From positions 92,549,266 to 92,613,265 of the forward strand of contig NC_085138.1 in NCBI RefSeq assembly GCF_035046485.1: a DNA stretch of 64,000 nt, in the 5' to 3' direction. Each line of letters starts with the position of its first letter. Within the stretch, counting starts at the first letter, position 1. The position numbers and the translations under genes were made by a program. A model generated the notes under the pieces. The model was not told where the DNA came from. It searched no databases and was given only the letters and a program-made list of their open reading frames with translations. The stretch is from Aedes albopictus (Eukaryota > Arthropoda > Insecta > Diptera > Culicidae). Shown piece by piece: positions 24,581 through 35,949 of this stretch.

Positions 24581-24829
24581 TAATAAATGTATTTGATGAA
24601 AAATCACCCAAACAATTAGGCAAATTCGTCAAACTCATCGGATTTGTTAAGAAATTTTCTGAACAACTCTGATTTCACTATATTTTTTCAAATTTCCCAA
24701 ATAATTTATTTGTGTCCCCCTCAAAATGTCGAAATCCGACAAAAAATTTCCGAGGGTTGGGGGGGGGGGTGGGGTGACATAAGAGAAAATCCAAATTTGT
24801 GTCAACCTAACCGTGGACTAACTCCAAGA

Positions 24830-24997
24830 TAAAACTTTCGAGTAATTTCTTGAGAAACTAATGAAGAAGACCCATGGAAAATTACTGGAGGGATTCCTAA
24901 AATAATCCCTGGAGAAATATTCAAATATATACATGAACAGGGATTCATTCTAAAAGAATACCTGGAGAAATATTTGGACGAATTATTTCTCAAATCC
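24830..24997. repeat. Degenerate repeat tract remnant
   Basis: Units like TTACTGGAGGGATTCC and TCCCTGGAGAAATATTC. It is interrupted at 24998 and resumes at 28368, so the 3.4-kb element between was inserted into it. A G-run lies just upstream near 24757-24770. Confidence 0.55.
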
Positions 24998-25308
24998 TAT
25001 ACAGGTATGTTCCGTTTTTATCAACACGGTCCGCGATTTTCAGTTGACAAAAACGGAATAGTGATAAAAACGGAATAATTTTCTTTGACAACATATTTTG
25101 CAACATTTTTATACAAATTGGACGATTTCCTGTAGAACACATTCCAAAAGTAAAAATATGCAATTTATAATTAATTTTAATTGTTTTTGATGTCTTTTAG
25201 CACATCTTGGTTGCACAGTTCAAATTACTGTTTTCTGACTGTGACGTCGACAAGAGGTTTTCACCACCATCTTAAAAGTTTCCTATGAAAGTTTCAACTA
25301 GGATACTA

Positions 25309-25798
25309 GGGTAAATGTACCAATTATGGCTATAGTACCAATTATTCGCCATAGTTAATTTTAACTCTTTAACGATGTAAATCAACAAGAAAAATTTTGT
25401 GAACAACAGATCACGTTCTCAAAAGATAGTCGCACTCATTTAAACTCCACATTCCCCTCAAATCATGGTAGAAATAAATCATTTTCCTTAAAATTTCGGC
25501 TTCCTTGCACCCTTTTTCGCCATAGTGTACCAGTTATGGCTAACCCCATAAGGAATGCATGCAAATAGTGCGAAAAGGAACCGAAGTTAGAAAATGTAAC
25601 CATAATTGGTACATGGTTCCTATCATTGGCACACGCTGTAATCAATACTAAAAGTAGTTTTGGCTTCGTTTCTATATTTTTCCTGTAAAGTATGGAAACT
25701 AAGCTGTCTTTTAACTTATTGATGACATTTGTTGATCTTCTCGTTATTTTTGTATAAATAGCTTTCCTTAGGTAGTGCCATAATTGGTACACGCACCC
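25309..25798. mobile_element. 490-bp MITE, TA target duplication
   Basis: The left end GGGTAAATGTACCAATTATG matches the reversed right end GGGTGCGTGTACCAATTATG. TA is duplicated at 25307-25308 and 25799-25800. The motif ACCAATTATGGCTA recurs inside. Confidence 0.6.
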
Positions 25799-26075
25799 TA
25801 CTTGATAATTCATGGGCTACAACTCGTAGCGGCGAGTCTACGCCGAATGAAGCATTCGCCTCCACTAGTCTCATTCCTGGGCCATTCGGTTCCAGTCACC
25901 CTAAACGTTTAGAGCCCTTAGGTCCTCCTCAACTGCAAAAAGCCTGCGCGGCCTACCACGAAGCCGACGGCCCCTACCTGGTTCTCTGCCGAATATGGGT
26001 TTAGCTTGTCGTTCCTTCAGCAAACGAGCTACGTGCCCAGCCCACCGCAGCCTGCCATGTTTTATTCGCTTCACT
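25799..26075 (-). pseudogene. 3' fragment of an RTE/JAM1-like retrotransposon
   Basis: Reversed, it encodes GRLRWAGHVARLLKERQA, then GRGRRLRGRPRRLFAVEEDL, a stop, and a DWNRMAQ-like remnant. This is the C-terminal tail of RTE-like polyproteins, with the RLRWAGHVAR hallmark. Everything upstream is missing. It shares its 3' end with 12262-12625 and lies inside the TIR element 25000-28367. Confidence 0.7.
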
Positions 26076-26208
26076 AGGATACTTTTAGAAAATCTTCAGG
26101 AAATTTTCTAAGCAATCACTTGTATTTTTTCCAGAATATTTTATTCTCCAAGAAGTTCCTCCAAAATTCTTGTAGGTTACCTTGTACCATGCCGCTTTTT
26201 TATCTTTT

Positions 26209-26350
26209 GGGATCCTCCATAAATGACGTAGCATTTTTTAGACGATTTCTGACACCCCTTCCCTCGTAGCCTATTTTCCCATACCTAAAACATGACTCGT
26301 AGCATAAACCCCCCCTCTCCTAAAATGCTACTTCATTTACGGACGGCCCC
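26209..26350. mobile_element. 142-bp MITE (CATAAATGACGTAGCA ends)
   Basis: GGGATCCTCCATAAATGACG at the left and the reversed right end GGGGCCGTCCGTAAATGAAG form inverted repeats continuing through TAGCATTTT. It resembles the element at 53411-53570 in having a CCATAAAT/TACGTA-type terminus, but they are not close copies. Confidence 0.5.
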
Positions 26351-26559
26351 TAAGAATTTGTAGGGAAAAGAGATTCTGCCCCTTGGAATTTATTAACCAT
26401 ACTTGCATTATGTTGGGAACAGCTCGCTGACGTTATGTACGATTTGAGTCTGGAATGGCTCTCATACACAAGGTGGGCTAAGAAAATCATTCTGGGATTT
26501 AACCTAGGTCCTAGTTCATCAATTCATCCAAGTTTTGCTTTGGAGATTCACCACGATTT

Positions 26560-27330
26560 TACTTTTGAAAGATAGAAGTTTCTTCAAAATTTCCTACGGG
26601 AATTCTTCCAAGTCTGCTTTCTGAAATCCCTCCAGGATTTTTTTCTGGTATTTCTCCAGGGGTTTTTTCTGGGATTCCTTCAACAGCAGTTTTTTCTAGA
26701 ATTTCATCAGAAGATCTATCTTGGATTCTTTAAAGATTTTCTTATGATATTTTTTGATTTTGTTTTGGTATTTATGCGCAATAGAAACATCTACACCTAC
26801 TGGAACTTTCACAGATTTTCCAATACAATTCTATCTTTCATCTTTGTTATTCCCTCATGATTACTAGATGAACCAGCCTTTAGCTGAAAATCTCGTTAAT
26901 AAAGATAATATTGCAATAAAACTTATCTCCGATTTCTTACTGCGTTTGCTGGGAATTTCCCAGAAGTTTAGTCTAGTAATCTTCCAGAAATTCTTACCTT
27001 AAATCCCCCAGAAGTTTCTTCAGGGATGATGTTCTGTATAGAAATCTCCGGGGTGTTATTCCTGAAGATCCTCCAGAAGTTCCTTGTGGGAATCCTTGAG
27101 AAATTCCTTGTAGGAATCCTGTATAAATCTTTCCAAAAATCATCCAATTGTTTTTCGAGGAATACTTTCAGAATTCATGGGATTTCTGTAGGATTTTTTG
27201 ATTTTTTGTTTCTTCTTGAAATCCTTCAGGAGTTGCTGAAGAAATCCCCAGATCGTTTTCCAAGATCCTAGACTCCTCCTACTTTGAGAAACTTATTTCT
27301 GAACGATTTAACTCCCAATTCACCTAAAGG
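26560..27330 (+). repeat. Degenerate repeat tract inside the 25.0-28.4 kb element
   Basis: Units such as ATTTCTCCAGGGGTTTTTTC and AGATCCTCCAGAAGTTCC. A frame at 27026-27271 is a by-product. Confidence 0.55.
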
Positions 27331-28240
27331 AGCTTTCCTGACGATTTTTAAGAAGAAATCCATTGAGGAATATTGAGGGGTACAAGAATCGCTAGTAGAA
27401 ATTATTGAAGAAAATCAAAATTGCATTTTTGAAGCAAACGAAAGATGAAATCTCGGATTAAATTCTATAGTAATCTTCTGTTAGGCTAGCAAATATAGCT
27501 GTTTCGATCTGGAAAATTTGGACAGGGTATCAAGAATGACAAGATCTCTGGTAGAAGTGTGAGCCCCGTCGGAAAGAAATAGCGACCAGGAGAGAAGAAT
27601 TCAGCACATCGCTTAATTTCAAGAAAACGTGTACAAAATCACGTGAAAATTATTTCCTTCAGAAGGAAGTTCTTGGAGGAAAACTCAGATGGACATCCTG
27701 GAGCAATTCCTGGAAGGGACATCAATTGTGCCCTAACACATTAGGCTAATGAAATTAAAAAAAAATGTTCGATTATCTATGGTGATGTTTTTCCTATTGC
27801 CGGATAATCAAATCCGTCTTTAGATGGTTTTATATGCACATCCCATCTATTATTGATCTATCATAATTAGCAACTTTTGTTACACTTGTAAAATGATTGA
27901 ACAATTTTACAAACCGACAAAATTGTTGATGATGATATTGATATTCACGTGTTACCTCCTGCCACCTCCTGTCAGATTTTCATTGATGAAATTGGCTCGG
28001 TTTAATTTTTGTATTGGACTATTGGTTTAATTTTTCTCATTTTCAAATAAGAAGGAAGATTATGCTTGAGAGAAAGCATGAATTAACATTATTTATAGCT
28101 GATTTTTGAAATGTGTTGAAAGCTACTGTGGCGTATACGTCTTCTATGTCATCATTGGTAGTTGTTTCAAATTCATTCATTGCATTCATTGCATTCATGC
28201 ATTGCCTCAAGATTAATGTTAAGCTTCAAATAACTCGTAT
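27331..28240. other. AT-rich interior of the 25.0-28.4 kb element
   Basis: No transposase or other domain seen. Contains a few degenerate repeat units near 27660-27720. Confidence 0.35.
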
Positions 28241-28367
28241 TCGAGGGAACAAATTTGACAAAAAATTTAGTGTTGACAAAAACGGAATGAAATGTTGACG
28301 AAATCGGATAGTGACAAAAACGGATAGTGATAATAACGGATAGTGACAAAAACGGAACATACCTGTA

Positions 28368-28559
28368 TAAGATATCCTGCAAGAAACTTGTTTCATAAAC
28401 ATTCCAAAAACAAAAGTTGATACATTCTGAAAGACCCCATATAATAATTTCTGAAGGTAATTTTGGAAGAAATTCTGAAGATGTGCATACATGGGAACAC
28501 GTAAACATCCTAAAATAATTCTCGGAGAAATCTTCAGAAGAATTCATGCTAAGTTCATA
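28368..28559. repeat. Degenerate repeat tract remnant
   Basis: Resumes the tract cut at 24998, with units such as AATTCTCGGAGAAATC, and is itself cut by the next TIR element. Confidence 0.5.
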
Positions 28560-28561
28560 TA

Positions 28562-29698
28562 AAGGGTGATACGGTCAAAATTTGGTCACACAATTTTTTT
28601 CATAACTTGCGTACACCAAAACAGCTGAATTTTGGACCAGTAATGCTACATTATATGTAGCTTATACCATAAAATTTTCATCAAAATCGATTGAGTATTG
28701 GTTGATATATAGACAAAACCATCAACCTACCTTTTTAAAATTTTGTACAAAGGCGCTCCATAGTAAATTTTCGGAAATTTAAGGTCAATAAAGCACAATT
28801 TTGATTATAGAACTACCAATACTGCTCCGATTTTTATCAAAATTTTACAGTATAGTACTATTATGAAAATACGTTCTTAGTAAAATTTTGAGCCATTTTG
28901 TATGAATACTTTCAAAGTTGTAGCAGTTTGAATATGAAAAAAACTGACCGGGTGCCACTTAAGCAAATATAACTTTGTAACGGCTGGATCAAATTGAATG
29001 AAATATTTACACAACATTTTGATATGCATACTACACATACAGAAAAATTTTCATTGAAATCGGTTAAGTATCTCTGGCTCTATAAATAAAACAGTAAAAA
29101 TGTATGAATCCTCTTTGCACATAATTTTAAAATTGCGGATCTCAGGGTTCAACAATATCTCCGCAAATACTAGACCGATTTTGATGAAAATTTTATGGTA
29201 CAAGCGTACAAGCTACATATAATGTACCATTACTGATCCAAAAATCAGCTGTTTTGGTGTACGCAATCTAAAGTTATGAAAAAAATTGTGTGACCAAAAT
29301 TTTACTTGACTCGACAATATTTGACAAAATTTGACCACCTAAACAAATATAACTTTGTAACGGCTGAATCAACTTGAATGAAATTTTTACATAACATTTT
29401 GATATGTATACTTTACACACAGAAAAATTTTCATTGAAATTGGTTCAGTATTTCTGGCTCTATAAAAAAAAGAGTAAAAATGTGTTCTTATTTTTTAATC
29501 CACTTTGTACAAAATTTTAAAATTGCAGTTTTCAGGATTCACAATATCTCCGCAAATACTAAACCGATTTTGATGAAAATTTAATGGTATAAGCTACATA
29601 TAATGTACCAATACTGGTCCAAAAATCAGCTGTTTTGGTGTACGCAGTCTCAAGTTATGAAACAAATTGTGTGACCAAATTTTGATCGTATCACCCTT
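28562..29698. mobile_element. 1.14-kb TIR element with internal 380-bp duplication, TA flanks
   Basis: The ends AAGGGTGATACGGTCAAAAT and, reversed, AAGGGTGATACGATCAAAAT begin inverted repeats about 150 bp long. TA is duplicated at 28560-28561 and 29699-29700. The segment starting CAAATATAACTTTGTAACGG at 28964 recurs at 29344, so most of the right half is a tandem duplication of about 380 bp. No transposase; Tc1/mariner-type by target site. Confidence 0.75.
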
Positions 29699-29764
29699 TA
29701 AGTACAAACAATTTTGTATTTCCGAGGGTTCCCTCGGAATAATTTTTAATTGGGCACAATCTTC

Positions 29765-30020
29765 TTTTTTTTTTATGAATCTACGTTCCCACTGGAACTC
29801 GGCCTGCCACTCTTCAATTTATTGTTCTTTGAGCACTTCCACAGCTATTGGTTCAAGGGCTTTCTTTGTCTGGCATTGCATGAATTTGTATATTGTGAGG
29901 CAAGCTCAGTGATACAATATGCCCAGAGAGTCGAGAAAACTTCCCCTACCTGAACGGGAATCGAGCCCGCCATCTCCGAATTCTATCCACAATTGACCTT
30001 AACCACTAGGCTAACTGGGG
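29765..30020 (-). mobile_element. Feilai-type tRNA-derived SINE
   Basis: Reversed, it starts with TTAGCCTAGTGGTTAAGG (A box) and GGCTCGATTCCCGTTC (B box with one change), then the shared body, and ends in an A-rich tail (T run at 29765-29774). Same family as 8905-9165 and 34025-34300. Confidence 0.7.
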
Positions 30021-31934
30021 TTCCATAAACAAGTCAAAAAGTGCATAAATAGTCAACAAATTTCCTTAAATAATTGAGTTTCGATCAATGAAAAATATCG
30101 GACATTCCACAAATCTGCCATCTGCTGCCTCAGTTCCTAAGTCTTCTATGCGGCTTCTCGCAAGGCAAATCCTACAGTTTTAGCTAGAATTGCTAGGTTT
30201 TCCATTATGAATTTTTAAAATTATTATTAAAAAAAATGGATTTCTTTATGGAAAATTTAAACTTTTTTGATGAAAAAAATGTAGTCCTTTATTGCAATAA
30301 TGCTGACACAAATTTCGATTTCCTCTTATGTCACAGTTACTTTTCTGGCTCTAGCGCTTTCATGGAAACAAAGTTCACAATTTCCTGTACGATGACATGC
30401 ACTAACACTAATCGATCAGTGAACGCTAGAACCAGAACAATAAATTTGTACATTTGACAAAGCAGTGAGGCTGATCTAGTCGTACTCAAAAATGTATAAG
30501 TTCTGTTACCGTGCTTGACATTATTTTCTCTCCTCAAGCCCCTCAAAAATAATTTAAAAATTCATGTCAACTGAGACATCTGTATCACATTTTAAAAATC
30601 TGTATTTTTCAGTACTCTGTATCTTATCTGTATTGAAGGTCAAAAATCTGTATATTACAGAAAAATCTGTATATCTGGCATCTCTGGTTCCCATTGAACA
30701 CTCCTAACACTACATTTTTCTCCCCTTAGATCTCTTCAGCGCTCCTAACTCTTAACTCCGAGCTCCTACCACCCCTCCTCGTAAAGTCCCTTCTGAGTGA
30801 ACGCTTAAAAATATCTTTTTTTCTCAAATCATTTGGAAACCTTTGTTTTTACTCCTTCCATCGCGGGTCCCCCTTCACTTTTTCCAAACCTCTATAAAAT
30901 CTAGTTTCCAAAATTTAATATGGACAGATGTCTACGATGTGGTATAGGGTAAGCGCCAGAGATGGTCAGTATCTGGTCAGTTCTTTTACAGTCCACTTAC
31001 TTCCTTAGCTATGGCCATACTTACCCGCTTACTCCGTCTTATCCTGTTCCCAGCATTCAAACTCCAGCTTCTCCCACTCCGTAAACGTGTCAACTTCCAG
31101 TCAATCTGCGCACAGCATTCGCTCGACAGCTTATGATGAAAACATGTCACAAACATCGACATACTTGGAACGTTGTTACGCGAACCGAGAAAATAAATTG
31201 TCACTTCTCTATCCGACAGCATGTCTGCCCGTTTATTCGCCATGTTCCAAGAACAAGAGCTACAAGAAAAAAAAACACGAGCTAAATCCGTTCAATCATT
31301 CCGACCAACAACGCGGCAACAGCACAAGTTGCCGGATTGTGTGTATCTATACACTGCTACGGCCGTGTTACTATTTCTGGTGGAAAAACACGGATAGACA
31401 AGCGTTTATTTTATGGAAAGAGAGCGAGGAAAAAATCTGCCATAAAACCGGATTTATTTGCATTTGCTGTCACCACCAAACGACCAGGAAATATCAATAA
31501 ATCTACCTACAGGTCCAATGGATGTAGCTGCGGGTGGAAAAATATTAACGAAATGTTTTAAGCCAACCGAGAGCGAAACTTGATTGATGGGCTGTAAAAT
31601 TTATTTTTACAATAATTTTGGCAACCTGCAGCAGGCTGGTGTCGCTCGAACTTGATGTTCCAATTATAATGGGTTTTCCAAGCGTTTTCCAGTTTACGTA
31701 CATACATACTAAAGATTGAGCTTTTGCCATTCTCTTATAGCCAAGTACTACTGAAATATCACAAGCAAGTAGACTAGCAAAGTGTTCGTCGACCATACTG
31801 ATGTCAATCTATTGGTTTTTTTTACTTAGGCCAACCAAGCCAAGTAATGTGAAACGCTTTTGACATCCATACACGTTACAAAATCATGTACTCGATGAAC
31901 AAATTGAAATTAAAATTGCGAAAAGAAATCCACG
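30021..31934. other. Apparently unique AT-rich spacer
   Basis: The longest frame (31087-31500, 137 codons, plus) has no recognised domain and overlaps frames in other phases and on the other strand. No promoter or splice pattern stands out. Confidence 0.35.
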
Positions 31935-32008
31935 GGCTCCGGTAGGAATCGAACCCATGACTTCCGATTCACCAGATGGGCGCTTCGATTCCACTAAGCT
32001 ACGGAAGC
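31935..32008 (-). tRNA. tRNA-like sequence with Thr (GGT) anticodon; probably a tRNA-derived SINE head
   Basis: On the minus strand 74 nt fit tRNA geometry: acceptor GCTTCCG with CGGAGCC (6 of 7 pairs counting a wobble), TA, D stem GCTT/AAGC, anticodon stem CCCAT/ATCGG (one mismatch), loop CTGGTGA with GGT at the anticodon position, five variable bases, and a T arm with TTCGATT loop but a weak first pair. The upstream relative at 2992-3062 shares the 3' flank GGATTTCTTTTC-like, which points to retroposition. A working tRNA gene cannot be ruled out, but the imperfect stems argue against it. Confidence 0.4.
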
Positions 32009-33355
32009 AAATTATTTGCCCTAGTAGAATCGTGTTCAGTTCTTCGCTATCAAAGGATGGAGATGGTCAACTGTGGCTCCACAGCTTGGATGAATAGATT
32101 CGTTCGTCGTGAACATTGGGTGGGATAGGATCGATTCCATATCGAGCTAGAGCACGTGGATTTTTTCGTAATTTATTGAAATTTGTTCTTCGAACACATG
32201 CTTCTGTTATGTACATATTTTAGCAAAAGTGTTGCAATCCTTCTGCTGATTTCGTGACAAAATTCAATGCGTGAAACATGCTCATCAGCTTAAACTATAC
32301 GATATGTATTTTCTAATTGTGATTGTAAATCACTTCTGTAATGAAACTTCAACAAACAAGCGAAACAGAAAATGGATGCCGTCAAGTGTGTACCATATTG
32401 TATTCAAGAATGTACTACATGCTACAGAGGGTTATCAATACATCATCATAATTGCAATAACGAGATCCATCTGAAAGCAGATCAAATAGCCAATTGACAC
32501 TTTAACCTCCCAGTGGTGGTGGCAACAGTCGAGGATGAATCAAAGTTATGTAAATTCCACTTGCCATATGCCATCATCCATGTCGACAAGCGATGTGACA
32601 CAAATGCAAGCTGACACCGAATTGTTGCTGTCAAATATTGATCCTGTCTGCAAATCTCTGCTGCAGTTCCGACACCTCAACCAAACCACCTCACCATCGC
32701 CAAGCTGCTTCTTGCGCCAACAACGGGAAGGAGCGTTGTTAACAATTGCAGTCTGCATAATTTATCTCCATCCGCCGTGCCATCATTAATCATAATTAAT
32801 CACACAATAAACGTGAATCAATGTAAACACTTTGGAGCTAGCTTATCCTCTCTGTTGTTGCGAAACGAAGCGATGCCCTATATGCATACATAATTACCTA
32901 GTTTTGATACCATTTGCTACTCTCCTTTGATTTCTCCTTCAAAGCTGAATATAGCAGTTAATATGGTAAGTCATCGTTAGCGTTCGCAGAATTCATTAAG
33001 GGGGAACTTTGTTGTGCATTTCAACACATCTCATAAAAGTGATGAGCAGACTGCCGGGAGATGATGGTCATTTCTTATATGCGTATATGTGCAAACAAAC
33101 TTTTGTTTACGTTGAATGTGGACAAGTTGAACAAAAAGTGGACCAAAATCGTGAAAAATGAAAAAGTTTTATCTGTCGAATATTTTTTTATTTCTCATTT
33201 ATCTACGTAGTCAATGCTAGAAATCAAAAGATAACGAGTAGTTTTTTTCAAAAAAATTCAACTATTTTGCGCTCCGTCCCGAAAGAGATATGCTAACTCA
33301 ACTTACATAAACCTGACAAAAAACATGATTTTTTATTGCATAATCTGAAATTATA
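32009..33355. other. Apparently unique AT-rich spacer
   Basis: Overlapping frames at 32535-32789 (plus) and 32546-32758 (minus) cover the same GC-richer patch, without a recognised motif. Nothing else seen. Confidence 0.35.
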
Positions 33356-34020
33356 GTAAAATTCCTAAAATTCCTAAAAATTCCTAAAATTCCCAGAATT
33401 CCTAAAACTCCTAAATTTTCTAAAATTCCTAAAATCTATAAAATTCCTAAATTTTCTTAAATTTTTTAAATTTCTAAAATTCCTAAAATTTATAAAATTC
33501 CTAAAATTTCTTAAATTTTTTGAATATCTAAAATTCTTAAAATTTATAAAATTTCAACAATTTCTAAAATTCCTAAAATTTCTAAAATTCCAAAAATTCC
33601 TAAAATTGCTAAAATTCCTAAAATTTCCTAAAATTCCCAAAATTCCTAAAACTCCTAAATTTTCTAAAATTCCTAAAATTTATAAAATTCCTAAAATTTC
33701 TTAATTTTTTTAAATTTCTAAAATTCCTAAAATTTATAAAATTCCTAAAATCTCTTCAATTTTTTGAATTTCTAAAACTCTTAAAACTTATAAAATTTCA
33801 ACAATTTCTAAAATTCCTAAAATTTCTAAAATTCCAAAAATTCCTAAAATTCCTGAAACTCTTAAAACCATTAATATTCCAAAAGTTCCAAAAATTCCAA
33901 ATATTCCAAAAATTCATAAAATTTTTAAAATAACCAAATTTCCTAAATTCCTAAAATTCCTAAAGTTCCTAAAATTCCAGAATTCCTAAAATTCCTAAAA
34001 ATCCCTAAAACTTTTAAAAT
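33356..34020. repeat. Degenerate 9-bp satellite (AAAATTCCT)
   Basis: Repeats of AAAATTCCT with many substitutions and length changes. This looks like an older, eroded part of the homogeneous arrays further right. Confidence 0.75.
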
Positions 34021-34024
34021 CCTT

Positions 34025-34300
34025 CTTCTTCTTTTTCTTCTTCACGGCTCTACGTCCCCACTGGGACTTGGCCTGCCTCGCTTCAACTTTGTGTTCTTTG
34101 AGCACTTCCACAGTTATTAATTGAAGGGCTTTCTTTGTCTGCCATCGCATGAATTTGTATATTGTGAGGCAAGTTCAATGATACACTATGCCCAGGGAGT
34201 CGAGAAAATTTCCCCGACCGGAACGGGAATCGAAACTGCCGTCTCCGGATTGGCGATCCATAGCCTTAACCACTAGGCTAACTGGAGACCCTAAAATTCC
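34025..34300 (-). mobile_element. Feilai-type tRNA-derived SINE in the 9-bp satellite
   Basis: Reversed: A box TAGCCTAGTGGTTAAGG, B box region GTTTCGATTCCC, body shared with 29765-30020, then GTCCCAGTGGGGACGTAG and an AAG-rich tail. The satellite continues on both sides, so it is an insertion. Confidence 0.75.
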
Positions 34301-34340
34301 TTAAATTCCTAAAATTCCTGAAATTCTCAAAATTTCTTAA

Positions 34341-34455
34341 CCCTGCAGCGCGCGCGCCGTTGTAAAAAGTACAACACTACCAAAAAACCTCGCTCGTCGT
34401 ATACAGCGCGAGTGCGATGCTGTTTCACCTGCTAGATGGCGTGCGTCCTGAAAGG
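34341..34455. mobile_element. 115-bp piggyBac-type MITE, TTAA flanks
   Basis: TTAA lies at 34337-34340 and 34456-34459. The ends CCCTGCAGCGCGCGCG and, reversed, CCTTTCAGGACGCACG are imperfect inverted repeats. It interrupts the 9-bp satellite and is notably GC-rich. Confidence 0.6.
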
Positions 34456-34484
34456 TTAAATTCCTTAAATTCCTAAAGCTTGCG

Positions 34485-34665
34485 CTTGAGCTTAATTGAC
34501 CGCCCGTGGATGCTACTTCAGTATCGCCAGATCAGCTACACTCATACAAGTAACTAATTAGATTACTACTAGGGACTATGCAGGCATCTTCAGTGTGTGA
34601 GAGTTGGCGATCTTCTATTGTTAGGCGAAAATGGCGCCTGTCACGTCCATTATTTTCAAGCGGTG
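34485..34665 (+). repeat. Dispersed repeat, partner of 1946-2310
   Basis: Matches the reverse complement of 2150-2310 in the same order (CTTGAGCTTAATTGACCGCC, GCAGGCATCTTCAGTGTGTG, AATGGCGCCTG). Beyond 34665 the similarity stops and 34666-34960 holds nothing recognised. Confidence 0.55.
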
Positions 34666-34960
34666 GCTTGTGAGAGTGAGTGCCCTATACGCTACCACGG
34701 GTGACAACGCTCAACTACAGAAAATTGAATGGAAATTTAGCCCTGTCAGCTCTCAGCTTTCAGCGCGATGCGTGCGAGTATGAGTACCTATTTCAATTCA
34801 CTCCCGTGTTGCTGATCGGAGAGCAACATTGACAGGAAAACCAAAACGGAGAAAATGAAAAAAGTTATCGCTATCATAAAGGCCTGTCGAAAAATTGCAG
34901 CACTGCTCACACATTGGTTCGTGGATGCTAGGCGTAAGGTGACAGATTAGTGTACTTATT

Positions 34961-35237
34961 ACTCTGAAGATATTGTGGCACAGTTCGCTTGATTGCATAA
35001 CTCGTAGGCGTTATATGATAGGAAAGTTGGAAGGACGAGAAACGATTTTTTTCACCCGTTTCTATCCTAGCGATGGATATGAACTGATGAATATAGATGA
35101 ATTGGACATTTAAAGAAGAGAAGGAGATAAAGAGATTGAAAGATACAAAGTAGGAGGGAAACGACGGGCCAGGGATTGAACCCATCAGGGCTTTCTGCAT
35201 ATGAATGAGAAGGGGTAGCCACTAGACCATCGCTATG
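34961..35237 (-). mobile_element. tRNA-derived SINE, second family
   Basis: Reversed, 35235-35164 is a tRNA-like head with A box TGGTCTAGTGGCTA and B-box region GGGTTCAATCCCTGG. The body ends with AACGCCTACGAGTTATGCAA and TCAAGCGAACTGTG, as in 790-965. It abuts the 9-bp array. Confidence 0.65.
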
Positions 35238-35949
35238 AAACTCCTAAAATTCCTAAAATTCCTAAAATTCCTAAAATTCCTTAAATTCCTAAAATTCCTA
35301 AAATTCCTAAAATTCCTAAAATTCCTAAAATTCCTAAAATTCCTAAAATTCCTAAAATTCCTAAAATTCCTAAAATTCCTAAAATTCCTAAAATTCCTAA
35401 AATTCCCAAAATTCCTAAAATTCCTAAAATTCCTAAAATTCCTAAAATTCCTAATATTCCTAAAATTCCTAAAATTCCTAAAATTCCTAATATTCCTAAA
35501 ATTCCTAAAATTCCTAAAATTCCTAAAATTCCTAAAATTCCTAAAATTCCTAAAATTCCTAAAATTCCTAAAATTCCTAAAATTCCTAAAATTCCTAAAA
35601 TTCCCAAAATTCCTAAAATTCCTAAAATTCCTAAAATTCCTAAAATTCCTAAAATTCCTAAAATTTCTAAAATTCCTAAAATTCCTAAAATTCCTAAAAT
35701 TCCTAAAATTCCTAAAATTCCTAAAATTCTTAAAATTCCTTATAAAGTGCTAAAATTCCTAAAATTCCAAAAAATCCATAAATTCCTAAAATTCCTTAAA
35801 TTCCTAAAATTCCTAAAACTCCTAAAACTCCTAAAATTCCTAAAATTCCTTAAATTTCTAAAATTCCTAAAATTTCTAAAATTCCTAAATGTTTTAAAAT
35901 TCCTTATATTCCTAAAATTTCTAAAATTCCCAAAAATTCCTAAAATACC
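35238..35949. repeat. 9-bp satellite array A (AAAATTCCT)
   Basis: About 75-80 near-perfect copies, more eroded after 35740. Because nine is a multiple of three and the unit has no stop, the plus strand reads KFL repeats and the minus strand GIL repeats over 100-170 codons. These frames are not genes. Confidence 0.9.

Larger units (their letters stand above)
25000..28367. mobile_element. 3.37-kb TIR element with subterminal repeats and nested insertions
   Basis: The left end TACAGGTATGTTCCGTTTTT and the reversed right end are identical over 20 bp. TA flanks are at 24998-24999 and 28368-28369. Next to both ends lie tandem motifs of the GTGACAAAAACGGATA type. No transposase is seen; inside are a MITE (25309-25798), an RTE fragment (25799-26075), a second MITE (26209-26350) and degenerate repeats. 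It is a non-autonomous DNA transposon that collected other insertions, or carried them along. Confidence 0.65.

Noticed and set aside
24757..24770. G-quadruplex regulatory site
   Set aside because: A single G-rich run (with another at 23914-23925) lacks the four separate tracts and any gene nearby.
35235..35753. 172-codon plus-strand frame of KFL repeats, and minus-strand GIL frames at 35281-35607, 36867-37220 and 37713-38366
   Set aside because: They are translations of the stop-free 9-bp satellite in both directions; frame length tracks array length only.
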